64,000 nucleotides of DNA from Panax quinquefolius (taxonomy: Eukaryota; Streptophyta; Magnoliopsida; Apiales; Araliaceae). A program made the translations under genes and the position numbers. This document shows positions 24,568 to 38,024 of the stretch, piece after piece. The stretch is taken from positions 96,500,792-96,564,791 of the forward strand of contig CM035153.1 in assembly GCA_020205615.1 (NCBI GenBank), in the 5' to 3' direction. Below the pieces are notes generated by a model, which did no database searches, had not been told where the DNA came from, and saw nothing but the letters and a program-made list of their open reading frames with translations. Numbering within the stretch: position 1 is the first letter of the stretch; each line of letters opens with the position of its first letter.

Positions 24568-25200
24568 ATGTCTAAGTTACTATCACTGCGGAGCATATTA
24601 GATGCAAAATTAACCGGCCCGAATTAAACGGATTGGTTAAGGAATTTGAGAATAGTTCTCATGGCTGAAAAGTTATCTTATGTCCTTAATACACATATCC
24701 CTGCAATGGTTGCATACAATGCCTTCGAGGAAGAGATTGCTACTTTTAGAAACTGGCAAGATGATGCATAGTTGGCTCAATGCATCATGCTCGCATCCAT
24801 GAGTAACGAGCTTCAGCGTCAGCATGAAACTATGGATGCTCTTACTATACTCCTGCACATCAAGAAGTTAATGGTGAGGAAAGTAGGACTGATAGATATC
24901 AGATATCTAAGGAGCTCTTTCGATCTAGAATAACTGATGACACTACAATACAAACACATGTTCTCAACATGATCAATTTGATTGAACAATTAGGACAACG
25001 AGTTTTATCATGGATGAAGAGTTGAGTCAAGATTTGATCTTGCATTCACTCCTGGACTCCTTCTCATAATTGTTGTGAATTTTTTCATATGAACAAGTTA
25101 GATATCAGCCTCGCTGATTTGCTTAACATGTTAAAAAATGTTGAGAGTCACTTTCCAACCAAGAAAGACCAAGTCTTACTGGTAGGGGCCAAAGGATCTT
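24568..25200 (+). pseudogene. gag of copia element 2 (broken)
   Basis: ATG 24,568 opens MSKLLSLRSILDAKLTGPN, then a TAA, TDWLRNLRIVLMAEK, YVLNTHIP and a further stop (WQDDA then TAG), followed by LAQCIMLASMSNELQ. This is the copia gag domain with its W-L-R block. Later frameshifts break the C-terminal half (DEELSQDLILHSLLDS region). Confidence 0.8.
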
Positions 25201-27646
25201 CTTAAAAGAAGAAAGATTCAAAGAAGGTAAATAGAAAGGCAGAAACAAAGGATAATAAGAACAAAATTGATACGAATAGAAAAGGAGGTTGCTTCCAATG
25301 CAATAAGCCTTGACACTAGAAAGGAAACTATGAGAAGCATCTTGTAGAGGCTAACCAGAAGAAGCTTAGTGAAGCTTCAGTTACAAAACAGTTTTGTTCA
25401 TGATTAAAATAAATCTTTCGATAAGTAAAGTTACTACTAGGGTATTGGATACCAATTTTGGTTCTCATAAATATAGATTTATGAAGGAACCAAGCAGGAG
25501 TAGAAAGCAAAACAAAGATAAGTAATTCTATGTGTGGGAAATAAAGAAAAGGTTGCTGCATCTGCCATAGGAACTTATAGTTTAGCATGGCCTACGGGCA
25601 AGTCTATTAAGTCAATAACTTTTTATTGTATTCCAGTTCTTGTTAGAAATATTATTTCCATTTTATTGTTGGACAATGAAATCTTTGGTATTATATTTAA
25701 GAAAAAAAAAATTTCTATTTATAATAATAATGTTTTGTATAGAACTAGAATATTACTTAATGGATTTTGTATACTTGACTTACGTAAAAAATAATTTTGT
25801 ATATTAAACAAATTAGTATAAGAAAAGGAGATGATCATTCAAATATTTGAATGTGTGTATTTGCTTAAATACAAGTGTGAATTATTTGAAAGGTTCAAAG
25901 AATTCAGTAATGAAACAAATTGGCAAAGTATTAGGATTCTTTGATTAGATCAAGGAAGGAATACTTGTGCAATGAGTTTCTTGATCATCTTAAATGGTTT
26001 TCTCAGAATGGATGCCTCCTGATACGCAATAATTGATTGATGTATATGAAAGGAAAAATCGTACCTTATTGGACATGGTGCGGTCCATAATGATTTTACC
26101 GACATACCAGTATCTTTTTGGGGTCATACCCTAGAAATGGCTGCATATCTACGAAAAGGTAACCTCAAAATCTGACTCCAAGACTCCATAAGAGTTATGG
26201 ACAGGGAGGATTCCTAATCTTAAGTATGTTAAGATAAGGGGTTGTCCAGCTTATGTGAAAAAGGTTTCAGAGGATAAGCTTAGGACAAGATTTGGCAAGT
26301 GAAGATTTGTGGGACATCCTAAAGTAAGTTTAGGGTATATGTTCTATAATCCTACTAAACAAAAGGTATTTTTTGCAAAAAATGCTACCTTCTAAGATAA
26401 AGGTGTTTATCATTGAAGGGGCTAGTGGGAGGATAATAGATCTTAAAGCGTTCAAGAACCAGAAAATACTATAAGTCAAATAAGAGGAACATGTAGATAG
26501 ACCTATTGTACCACAACCGAATTATAAATCTAGAATAGTACCTAAGATACCTAGGAGGTATGGATTCATTATCGATGATGATGATGAGGTATGCATTATA
26601 GAAGATGATGATCCAGTTACATACGATGAGGTAAGAGTTGTAGACACTTAGAGAAATGAATTGAAGCAAGTTTCTCAAAATGGAAAATTAGATGAGACAA
26701 TCAAAAGAGTTTGATTTTATCAAAAAACAAGAATGAACCTAGTTTGTACAAAAGGATCAGTGGGAGCGCCTTGACATTCCTAATATTATATGTTGATATA
26801 CTACGGATAAGGAATGATATATCAATGCTACAATCAGTAAAAATAAAGTTGTCTAAACATTCCTCCATGAATGATTTGGGAAGAGTATCGTAATTGGGAA
26901 TACAAGTCTATATAGATAGATTTAAAAAGATGCTCGGCTTAACCCAAGAAATGTATATTCATTTGATGCTAAAGCTGTTTAGCATGGCAAACTCCAAGAG
27001 ATGTCTCATGTTGATGAGTCCTGGAGTGTATCTCTCTTAATAGTCCCCATAAACTCCTAAAAGAGAGATCGCATGAGTAACTATCATGTATGCAATGAAA
27101 TGTACGAGACCTGATGTTGATCAGTCATATTCTGGAGAAGATCACTGTAAGATAGTGAAAAACATCTTAAAGCACTTAACAGACACTAAGGATATAATCA
27201 TATACATAGTGGTTCTGAATTAAAACTAGAGGGCTTAACAAACTCGTGTTTTTCAGACTGACCAAGACAACAACAAATCCACTTTAGGGTAAGGTGTTTC
27301 CTTGAACGGTGGTGCGGTGAATTGGAAAGGTTCCAAACAATAAAGGGTTGCTGGTTTAGTGATAAAGACAAAGTATATAGCTGTAAATGAAGCTGCAAGT
27401 TGATTGTTTGGATGAAAAGTTCATTACAAAACTAGGAATAGTTCTTAAGTCTCATCTTGGATCAAAACATATGTTGCAACACTTTCATTTGATTAGAGGA
27501 ATCATTGAATGATGAGAAATCACTATAGAGATAGTGGACTCTCAAAAACAACATTACATATCCATATACTAAAGCTTATCCAACAGCAGGATGATCGTCA
27601 CTTAGAGAATAAGGGTATGAGATACCATGACGATTGGCTTTATTGC
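25200..27646 (+). pseudogene. pol of copia element 2 (heavily decayed)
   Basis: Recognisable pieces in order: zinc knuckle near 25,288 (GCFQCNKP then a stop, last Cys lost); protease LDTNFGSH near 25,445 (Asn where Gly of the active site is expected) with the AIGTYSLAWPTGK segment; integrase end near 26,080-26,400 (FWGHTLEMAAYL, RFVGHPK-like); RT LYVDILRI near 26,786 with one Asp of YVDD lost; and RNase H pieces near 27,215-27,400 (GSELKLEGL). The tail near 27,585 (RHLENKGMRYHDDWL) precedes the PPT. Very many stops and indels; the first part of RT is deleted. Confidence 0.82.
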
Positions 27647-27657
27647 AAGTGGGAGAT
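27647..27657 (+). promoter_or_regulatory. polypurine tract of copia element 2
   Basis: AAGTGGGAGAT directly before the 3' LTR start TGAAAGTAGT. Confidence 0.85.
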
Positions 27658-29516
27658 TGAAAGTAGTATGCACACAAGCCAATCATGTTGATGATAAAAC
27701 ATACACTTTGTAACAATCTTATTCGTTTATTAATAAAAGTATTCATTTATTAAAGGCTTTAATTTATCTACATGATGTTGTTTTAATAATATGTGATAAA
27801 CCCATAGTTTTAAGCAATATTTTTAAAATCATGATGAGATCATGCTATGAGATCTAAATTCTTAGATAACTTAAAAACTAAAATGTTCCCAATTATTGGA
27901 TTACTAAAAAGGGGATCAGTGAATCCGGATAGATTGGTACATACGTTGCTTGCTCATTGGATGAGGATGATTGATCTCATGATCATTTGTGTGGAGACAC
28001 TAAAGCAAGTATGTAGGTGATTATTGGAGAATAAGTTCACTGAACGTGACTCGCTAAGGAATATCTAATGGAGTTTTACTTACTTGTCAATAGGAATTCC
28101 TATAGTGATAGTAGTACAAGTGATCATTGGACTTGAGATCATCATAGTATCTTGTGTATGATGAGTTATACTTTGACTTATTCCTTAACCTTAGGGTATA
28201 TCAAAGGGTATGCTTGGGTATAATAAGTTATACATGGAGATAATGTATGATCAATAAAGAATCTATTGCTTCTAGTAAAAGAAAAGAAATGTCGTATGTG
28301 ATTCGATAAATGACAACCCAGTAGTCCTTGGCCAAGGGAGAATAAAATTAGAAAGGAGTTTCTAATTTGAATTATTTGGAGTTGTGCATTTGAGAATCGA
28401 AATACATATAATTAAATAAAATAAGACTTAACAGTAATTCCACGTCTTATATTTAATTGGGACATTGTATGGTGGAAGGATTGAATTGTACGGTAACTAT
28501 CTACTCAAAGGTTCTTTTATGATTAATGTTAAAATCTATATTATCTGGAAATTCGTTAATCGCTAGGAAGGTTTATCCCTATTGTAGAATAAATATTTAT
28601 TTATTTAAATAAATTAATAGTTTAATTTATTTATTTAAATAAGATTAGAATTGTTCTAATTGATTTATTCACAACCAGTTTAATATGGAGAACCTAAAGG
28701 GTCACACCGCAAAAGGAAAAATATTTATTTAAGAAGTAAATGACATAATTGTAATAATAAGTTAAGTGTATTTAATTTAATCTATGGTGATAGAATAAAT
28801 TAAATAGCTTAATCTTTATTATTTAATATTTTGGAAATATTAAATATAAATTAATAGGAGGAGTCTTATTATTATTATTATTTAATTCCTAAAGGAGTTT
28901 GGGAATTAATTAATATAAGTACTCTCATTTATACCTAATAAGATTAGGAGACAAATTAATTAAAAGATTTTAATTAATTATCCCTAATAAGATTGAGGAG
29001 CCTAATTAATTAAAGGAATTTAATTAATTAAATAATACCCTAATATCTAATTAGATTAGAAAGATTAATTAATATCTTTATAAGAGGAGTCTTATATCAA
29101 ATATCAATGTGGGAAAAATAGACGTGATTCCAATTGTTGGAGAGTGCGCTCTTTTTCTACAGAGATAGGAAAACTAGGGTTTGAGCCAAAAACACCTATA
29201 TTCTTGAATATTTGTTCTTCCTTGGTGGATCACCTCTAGAGACCAAACACTTGGGTGGCTAACGTTGATCAAAAGAAAGAATCAAACCCGGTGGATTCAA
29301 GTTGAACGTGAAAATGATTGGAGGTGAACTCGTACCTGAGGAAGCTAGTTTCTACAAGGGTATGAACTATTCTCCATCTCTTTTTCTATTGATTGATAAT
29401 TATGCACATAGTATGATCTTGGTGATGGGTTTGTATAAAAATTTTAAATTCCTATTTTATCGCGCCTCCGCACCTTTTGTGTAATTTGCATGATCGCGCT
29501 ATATACAAACCGAACA
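27658..29516 (+). repeat. 3' LTR of copia element 2
   Basis: 1,859 bp, aligned over its whole length with 20,795-22,678, ending ATATACAAACCGAACA. It is followed directly by the second GAAGA target duplication. Confidence 0.92.
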
Positions 29517-29521
29517 GAAGA

Positions 29522-30966
29522 ATCCAATGATGGCAACCAAGGCAAGGTATCATCAGGATAAACATCAATAATCCCCAAAGAGTCACTCGGAAAAGAGAGG
29601 AACATCTTCGGCGGAAGTAAAGTCAGAAAGCACATCTAAAAGATAAAGAACGTTGGTCAAAATTCGATGGTCTCAGCCATAAGAAAACTTCCACAGCAGG
29701 GATCTTGAAAAGCATATATGCAAACTTGTCGTTGAATCAGTCAAATAGCACTGATGCAACAACCCCAACGTAGCATTGGAAAAGATCCGGCGATGAAAGC
29801 TTTGTAAACTACCGTTTGAGTAGACATCAAAGTGATTCAATGGAGACCATCCATGACAATTATATCCCTAGTAGAAACGGCGGGAGCAGTCAGTGATAGA
29901 ATCCCGTTGGAAATAATTCCAACCAAAAACATCCAGCTTCCATAACATCATATCATGTTGCATTGCATGACATCATTTAGACTTGTCATATTTCAAGTGT
30001 TTAGTAATCTTTATCATGTTCATGTCATTACATTACATAAACATGATAAAGAGGGGCATCTGTAGACACTCAAAATTTTATATTCCTGTTACTAACCATG
30101 TAGGAGGGCAAAATTGTCTTTCATCTTCCAGAGACAACCCTGAAAGACAAATGATTGAATCTAGCCTTGGGGGCAACCCCAGAAAATCAATTCTAAAGCC
30201 CGGAGATAACCCTGGGAGATCAAATCCAAGTCCTAGAGATTACCCCAGGAAATCGAATCCAACACCAGAAACAACCTTAGGAGATCAAATCCAAACTCTG
30301 GAGACAACCTCAGGAGATCAAATCCAAATCCCAAAGATAACTCCGGGAGATCAAATTTAAACCCCAGAGATAACCCCAGGAGATTAAATCTAAACCCTGG
30401 AGACAACCCCGGGAGACAAAGCCCAACCCTAGAGACAACCCTTGGAGACCAAGTCAAAGCCCCGGAGACAACCACGGGAGATCAAGTTAAAACCCGGAGA
30501 AAACCCCAGGAAATCAAACCAATCTCAGAGACAACCTTGAGGACTGTCAAAAGTCAACAGCAGTCTAATCTCGGAGACAACCCTGAGAAAAGACGGCTAC
30601 AACTGCATCAAACCCGGAACCAACCTTTCTGGAGGGGTAAAATAGTAATTTTGTCAACTCAACATCAATTCAGCCCAAATCACTACAAAAGAAGTCATGC
30701 AGAACCATAACATCAATCCCTAGTGAAAACAGCACATGACAGTTCAACGGATGAACAGCGAAAACTTAAAGATCTGGTCATGGACCTATCTTTCGGGATT
30801 TGGAAAATGTCAAATCACATGTCATTGTGTAGCTCTCGTGAAGGGCTTTCTGGAAAGGTATAGCACGTCTCAATCGGATTCCCAGATTGAAAGTTATGAA
30901 AGTTCAAGCAGACTACGCGTTGGCCCGAGTGCACGTACTTTGAGATAATAGAACCCGCGGGGCCCG
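29522..30966 (+). mobile_element. 3' end of an Ogre/Tat-like gypsy element (3' UTR, PPT, LTR fragment)
   Basis: This continues the repeat region broken by copia element 2. A purine tract AAAGAGGGGCATC (30,047-30,060) precedes TGTAGACACTCAAAAT at 30,061, the typical LTR start of Ogre/Tat elements. The LTR carries a 33-bp tandem array and stops at 30,966, where another gypsy LTR begins. No coding part is present. Confidence 0.7.
30131..30600. repeat. tandem array of 33-bp units inside the Ogre-like LTR
   Basis: About 13 units of roughly 33 bp built on GAGACAACCCCGGGAGATC plus AAATCCAAACCCC. Because the period is a multiple of three, long open frames appear on both strands (29,983-30,360 plus, 30,233-30,475 minus). 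I treat these as by-products. Confidence 0.85.
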
Positions 30967-31922
30967 TGTGACATCCCCCAATCAGGGTACTTTTTCCTCA
31001 GATCTGGTACACCATTTCTATAACTATTGGGGAAGATATAAACATAAATTGTTTATACATTAACTTTTTCACATCATTCCCAAGGTCTACAACCTTAACT
31101 AAATACATACCTTCAATATCTAAAAAGGTTTACAATGCTATTTTTGTCAGAAAATTTAATAAATCTAACTGCACCATAATTTAATCTTGCACTTTGTCTT
31201 TTCTTCTGTCTTTACTCGAGCTTTCATCTTAATCTAAAAATTTTTATCATGATATAGTAAGGGTGAGCAACAAATTTGCCCAGCAAGTTTTAAATACAAT
31301 GAAGATATATCATGATTGAAAAGAATGAATATGCTTTCAAACTTTAAACAATATAATGATTGTGAAAGAACATGAATCATTTTCAATTATTGAATGACTG
31401 AACCAATAATATTGGATGTCAACAATGAACATGAGCAAGTTTAACTGAAACATATGGTAATGAAGGTGATCAGCCTTTCATACCAGATGAACATATACAA
31501 CATGCAGAATGTGCGAATCAATAAATTATTGACGTGGTATAATCTACAATGATTAACCACTAACATGCTTTGAATTAACAACTCAAGTTGAGTTAGGAAA
31601 CTTGCCTGTACCACTGATTATCGCTAAGCAATCTTATATAATCTCTTATGAAAGACCTATCAATTATAAGATTGATCTTTCAGTTAGCATAACATACCTG
31701 TTAGCTCATAATACTATTATTGTATCTATAGATTATCTAACACTTAAGTAAATATTAGATAACATCTTAACACATCAGTATTATTATTGTCCTTTGATAA
31801 TTCTTCAATCACTATATCATATATATAATGATTTAACACTTTAATCTTTCATGTTATAAGTTCTTTTCTATAATCCAGTAGGCCAAATACTAATATTATA
31901 ATCTGAATTATTTAAACATATT

Positions 31923-32047
31923 AATCCAGCAACCTGTATTGAAACTATTCTTCAATTCAACAACCTGGATTCAAACTAACTTACAATCCAGCAAACTGTT
32001 TTATAATTCAGCAAGTTGTTTTCACTAATTCAGCAAGCTGTTTTCGT
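31923..32047. repeat. short tandem repeat CCAGCAACCTG / TTCAGCAAGCTG
   Basis: Five or six degenerate units of about 25-30 bases around WWTCCAGCAARCTGTTTT inside the reverse LTR. A similar CAGCAAACTGCATTCA motif occurs at 16,388 in the copia LTR. Confidence 0.6.
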
Positions 32048-33354
32048 TTCCAATATATCAAATTTCCAATTCATCATACTATACATTCAATATGACCTAT
32101 TGAATGTCAAATTAACTTAACTCCTCTTTTAAACTCCATTTAATATTATTCATTATATAATAACATTAAATTCATTTACTAATATTATTAATCATTAAAT
32201 AATATTTTAAATCAATAATTTCATAACACTTTAATCCAAATATTATCAATCACTTAATAATCTCATAATCTAATATTATTAATATTTTAACAATATTTTA
32301 ATCATTTACTAAACTTATAAACAATTTATTTTAATTGTTTACACTTTACTAATTAATGCATTTAATCATTCTAAAATGCCATACTCATAAGATTTCCTCA
32401 CCAATGACCATATCTCTCACCAAAAATCTGCATATACCCTATATAGAATTTCCAAGCCATAACATTCTACTTTCCAAATTTTCAACTTCACATAACATAT
32501 TTAATTCATGTGTTCGTAATTAAACCATTTCCATGAAAAATACCAAATCAGTCCCAAAAATAAATAAAAAATCCTGGGTTTTAGCAGAATATAGTCCCAT
32601 ATTGAACATATATTTTTCTCAGAATTTTTAAAATTCATTTACTATTTTTCAAATGGCCAAAACTTCCGAATATTTAGACATTTATCATAAAATGTACTTT
32701 TTTCCAACAATTCCGATATTTACAGGGTATACTCCTATTATATACATGTACTCCCAATAAAAATTTCACCAATTTTGGAGTTAACCACAAGGAGTTATAA
32801 GGGTTTACTTTTAAAATAGTCTTTTCACATAAAATTCATAACTCTCAATCTATACATTCACAAATCGTCATTTTTGGACACAATCTAGAAAACTCATCAA
32901 ATTAGCATCTTAAATTTTTCCATAATTTTTAAGAGTCATAAACATGATGTAAATATCCCCTGGAAGAAACTGTCCCAAAACTGTTCCTATTTCTTTTACA
33001 AAAACGGGACTGTTTTGGCTTCCACAGCCACTACGGCTTGTAAATTCATCCTTTTTGAGTGCTACTACTTGGGTTTGCTACATAACGTACATATCTAGCA
33101 CTCCTTTTTGACGGATCGCAAAAAGAAGTTATAGATTTAAAATGGTGGATTTTTAAAGTATATAAAAGTTAGGGTTTCAAGACTAAAAAAATTATTTTCC
33201 TTTTGATTCCAACCAAATCAACACCCAATATGGGTAAATACAAATATAAAACACTCATCAACATGTATAATCATGGTTTTTGAGTTTATAAACATAAATC
33301 CAACATTTGATTTAGAATATCTAAAATTAATTACATAAACTAGTTACCTTTGTT

Positions 33355-33655
33355 CAAAATCTTCTTCTTCTTCTTCTTCTTCTTCCATGGAGGATCTTCT
33401 CTCTCCTCTTCTTCTCCCTCATGGGGCTGCCGCCCCTCCTCTCTTACTCCTCCATGGCTTCGGCCACCTCTTCTTCTCTCTTACTCTCTCTTCCTTCTCT
33501 TTTCCCGTTTCTTTCTTTCTCTTTCTTCTTTTTCCTTCTCTTTCTTCTTTCTCCTTTTTCTCTTTCCTTATCCTTCTTTTCTCTTCTTATCTTCTTTTCC
33601 CTTATTCATTCTACCGAACATGTGGCCTTATCATGCCAAAATATCTTCTTCTTTT
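33355..33655. repeat. CTT microsatellite and polypyrimidine tract
   Basis: TTCTTCTTCTTCTTC followed by about 280 bases of mostly C and T. Overlapping open frames here (33,350-33,732) are Ser/Leu/Phe-rich products of low complexity, not genes. Confidence 0.85.
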
Positions 33656-35143
33656 TTAATGCTTTAGTTAACATATTCAAAGTCCAAAATGCCCCTCTTC
33701 AATTGGTTTTAAAAATTGGGCCACTTATTTAATCTTTTGGACTTTTCTAATAATTCATTGAGCTATGTAAAATTAACATAGTCCAATCATTTCCATCTTA
33801 TCCCACCCTAAATATTTAATTAGGGTTTCCATTTCATACATTTAGAATTTAAAATCATTAGTCTAGTACATTAAATTTTATAACCAAATTAAACTTACTT
33901 TAATTAAGTTATAAAATTAATAAATTTGAGATAGTAAATATATATCTCTTGACTTAATATAATTTTTAATATTATTATACTCCCACATGTTCCTTAACAT
34001 TTTGGCTCACTTGGGCTTAACACTTAATTCCTTCGGCTTTTCAAATAAAATATTTGGACTTCCTAACTAAAATGTTTGGGTCATAAAAATTAATATGGTC
34101 TATTACATTAAATTCTATCTTACTCTAATCATTAAATTAGGGTCTCCATGTACTCAAGTGAAATAAAAATTCTTACTCAAGTACATTTAATTTCTTAACC
34201 CAATTAAACTTACCTTAATTAGGTTATAAAATTAATTAATTGAGATATATAAAATAAATCTCTTGAATTAGTATATATTTTAAATACCATAATTCTCTTA
34301 GATTATGTCATTAGTATATAATTAAAATACTAGGACCACTAAATAATGACAACCATTTAGGTTATTTAATTCTCATACATAATTTAAATAATTTATTTAA
34401 ATTATACAATTTATATTGTAATTAAATTTAATTACTCCTCTCTCCATAAATTGTTTTTAAACAATTTATATATATATTAAATATATAAATTAATATATTC
34501 AATCATTTATTCAAATATGAATTTAATTTACTACTAGTTGATACCAATATACATATTTACATATTGGATCTCATTTCATATTTTTACTTTACATAATTTG
34601 GTATAATATAAAATATTATACCATTACCCATATAACATAATACCATATATACAATTATTTTCTTTTACTTTCTATAAATTGTCTTCACAATTTATTTAAG
34701 CAAGTAAATATATTAATATATCCACCACATTAAATACATGCATACATTACACTCATATGATTTCATCAATAAAATAGTGGTTATACATGAAGTATATTTA
34801 ATGCCATCAATTTATCACATTAAAATAATTTAATATTATAAATTATTTTAATTTTACCCATCTAATTTTCTTTAGTAATGTGCTCCTACACTTTACTTAC
34901 ATATAATAAATATATAATTCTAATATATTTATTATACACATCATCACATATTGCATGGCACATAATCCTTTGTGTCTTACAATATCACATAACATATCAT
35001 CTAATATGAATTTTCTTTATTTAATTCTTATTTTAATATGTATAAATATCTCTACTAATCTAATCTAAATATATTGGAGAATATAAGCGGTAGAAGTCAA
35101 TTATAACGATGAAAAGAAAGATTATTAGATTTAATTATGTTTT

Positions 35144-37906
35144 TGTGACAACCGAGATTTTGTAATTTAATTTTTTATATTTATTGGATTGAATAAATAT
35201 TTTTCGATGAATTAATTATTTAGATTAAATAATTAATTGATGAAGTTAATGGTAGATTAATTTAATTATATGTGTTATATTTATTAAATTAATGTGGAGA
35301 ATTTTATTATTTAAAGTATGTAATTATGTGAGCTTATTGTATTAAAAGAAATATTGAATAAGCCTAATAGTATTTTAATTAATTTAATTATTAATTAGAG
35401 ATTTAATAATTTGACATTATTATTAAAGGAGAAATTTAATTATGTGACTATGTGAATTAATGAGAAATTATTATATTTTATTTAAAGTAAATTAAATAAG
35501 ATATTAGATTTATTTTATAAAGGGTGTGACATTTTCCAAACTATGTTATAAAGGTTTTATTAAATTAAATGGGTTTAAATTTTGTAAAGATAGCCAAACA
35601 TGGCCTTAGCGGGAGTTGAGGGCAGTTACCCATGACTGGGTAACTGACCACAACGCGTCAGTTCAATTATTTATTTTATACGTCTTCCTTCCTTTTTCTT
35701 TCATTATTTGGTTAAGTCTGTAAAGTAAAAACAAAGAGAGAGTTTGAGAAATTTTGAGGGAGATTGTCAGCGGTGTGATTGAAGTGGTATCTGTAAGAGA
35801 GATTGTTATCCTCACTCACTCTATGCTTTGGGTAATCTCTTCAACTCAATTTTATTTACGTCATTAAAATTTTTATACAATATGGCTCTTAAATTTCTAT
35901 AAAATCTCTGTAAATGGGAAATTGTGTTGTTATATGGATATATGTAATAATATGATTAGCATAACATGTTTTATTATATAGGTTTCTATATCATCAGTTT
36001 CATAATATTAACGTATGTTATGGCTTCAAAAGTTACAGAGTATGTTATATGGCCATATGTCCCTTATACGTAAAATTAATATGTCAAACATAAATTGTTC
36101 TGCAAAATTCACACTGGTATATGATTATGCATGCTAAAACGAAGTAAACAAAACTTGAATGGATGGATTTGGTGTTATAACGAATCCGTAGTGTTAAATT
36201 TTATGTTTTTGTTTAAAAACCTTCAAGAACACCAAGAACAGTGAAATTATATGTTTCAATTCTGTGATTATGTGTTTTAATGGGTTAAAATCACTCTATA
36301 AATGTTGGGTAATGATTATGTATGAATTCTAGCATGTGGGTATGTTTAATTTGGTGAAATTAATGATCATGTGGTGTTTATTTCGCTGAACTCTGTGTTT
36401 TTCGCGAACTAAGAATCAAAATCTGGAGTTCGTGTGGCCTGCCAACTCCAGAATCGAAATCCATGTGCTTGACTCAAGTCTCCAGTCATGCATGAAGACA
36501 TAGTATACTTCTGATTAAAGCCATGGCAGCCACTTACTTAGAAGCGTAATGGCCTGAAATGAGTTTTTAAAATGTTTAAGTCTAGCAATGTGTTATTAAC
36601 TTAATCTAATGAACATAAAAACTTGTTAGACATATAATGAGGTGTTAAAATAAATTCTTAACACGTCTATAACACAATTACGTGTGAATTGAACGATTGA
36701 ATGCATAGTTAGCTTATTATTCGTGAAGTCTTAATTTTGACAATAAGTGTAGCAATTGACTAAGTATAGTCATGAATTCGAGTTAGACTAAAGAATAAAC
36801 TTGTGATATTTAGTACGTTATAATTAACTGGTATTGTGAACGTAAATGATATGTAGGATTTAAATCAAGGAACGAGTTTAATTAAAGTGTAATCTACGCA
36901 CGAGGCAAGTTTCCTAACCCTACTTGTTATCGATATATAAGTTGATAAATTCACCTTTCTACATTGAGCAAGTTCTCATTATTATTGAGTAAGTCTGTTT
37001 TGTTATATTAAAGTTTATTAATCTTTCAAGCATGATGCTGCTATACAATACTTATTCTATTGTATACTTTATGAGATTTTATTCAAATTCAGTTATCAAT
37101 TACTGTTAAACCTTGTTAGACTAGCGAACCCTTAATGATTCGACTAGTCCATAGTTGATGAGCGTTCTAAATTTTAAAACCCTTGATGAATTATCCAAAC
37201 CAAACTTCCTTTGGTGCGGACTCTTATGTCAAACTGAGATGAACAACCCTGTATAGGGGATTACTTATATGTTAGCGTTAAGATATTGTGCACAGTATGG
37301 TACTAAGGGCTGATCCCCCTAAGTACGAGAAGAAGAGTCCATAGTCTTTTGACTGTTAAAGATTTCAAGTATAAACACTTGACAACCTAGGACATAGTTC
37401 AAGGTCTTATGACCCTCAGAAGTTCTTTTGTCTCTTGTTATTCATTCTTGATTCAAAAGTTAAGTTTCCTATTTCAGAAGTCTTTAAATTTATTCGCATG
37501 TTATTATTCATTGTTATATTGTTATACTTGTGGGCAATCGTTGTCACTCTTGCGTAATAATAACATTGCAGTTAAGAACGAAAGAGCAAACGAGCCTTCC
37601 ACTAGTTAAGGCAAGGGCAAGATTAGAGTAATGAAGATTGATTATTATGTGGTTATGTAATGATGTTTAGACTTGATGTTACTTAAGACTTATTATTTGT
37701 TTATGATTCCGCACAGATGTTTAAGGTTAGAGCAATCTGAAATTTTTATTTATTATGCAGTTGATGTAACCCCATAAGGGGAGATTTATTTATTATTTCT
37801 ATCTATTACATGGTTGCATTTATTTATGGGTAGATAGATAGATGATATTTGTACAGTGAACACCAAATCCTGTGAAAATGGAAGTACCGAATTTGGGAGT
37901 GTCACA
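35144..37906 (+). mobile_element. solo gypsy LTR, 2,763 bp, TSD GTTTT
   Basis: It starts TGTGACAACCGAGATTTTG and ends AATTTGGGAGTGTCACA. The 5-bp duplication GTTTT is at 35,139-35,143 and 37,907-37,911. It has the LTR blocks seen elsewhere (GCAAGTTTCCTAACCC near 36,905, GGGCTGATCCCCCTAAGTACG near 37,308) and no internal region, so it is the product of LTR-LTR recombination. Confidence 0.9.
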
Positions 37907-37974
37907 GTTTTCTTATTTATTTTATTGTATTGGTAGAATAAGTTTAAAAATCTGGAGACTATGAAAGTTACTAC

Positions 37975-37978
<4 letters not shown>

Positions 37979-38020
<42 letters not shown>
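37979..38020. repeat. TA microsatellite, left
   Basis: About 20 TA repeats directly left of an inverted-repeat element. Confidence 0.95.

Positions 38021-38024
<4 letters not shown>

Larger units (their letters stand above)
20795..29516 (+). mobile_element. complete Ty1/copia element 2
   Basis: Two LTRs, each starting TGAAAGTAGT and ending in AACA, flank a primer site, a long structured leader, gag-pol remnants and a PPT. The 5-bp target duplication GAAGA is present at 20,790-20,794 and 29,517-29,521. It inserted into the repeat-rich 3' region of an Ogre-like element. Total 8,722 bp with 4,979 bp internal. The LTRs differ by scattered substitutions and short indels, so it is not recent. Confidence 0.93.
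30967..35138 (-). repeat. gypsy LTR in reverse orientation (right end uncertain)
   Basis: It begins TGTGACATCCCCCAATC, the reverse of an LTR end. The conserved blocks GGTGAGCAACAAATTTGCCCAGC (31,263) and GGAAACTTGCCTGTACC (31,600) are in reverse order relative to the forward LTRs. A CT-rich stretch lies where other LTRs have their transcribed leader. From about 33,700 to 35,100 it is very AT-rich. No TSD partner for GCCCG (30,962-30,966) was found, so it is probably truncated. Confidence 0.55.

Noticed and set aside
29983..30475. Open frames of 125 (plus) and 80 (minus) residues with repeated motifs
   Set aside because: Produced by the 33-bp tandem repeat, whose period is a multiple of three; both strands are open, which argues against coding.
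33350..33732. Three overlapping open frames of about 100 residues
   Set aside because: They are readings of one polypyrimidine tract in different frames, rich in Ser, Leu and Phe, inside an LTR.
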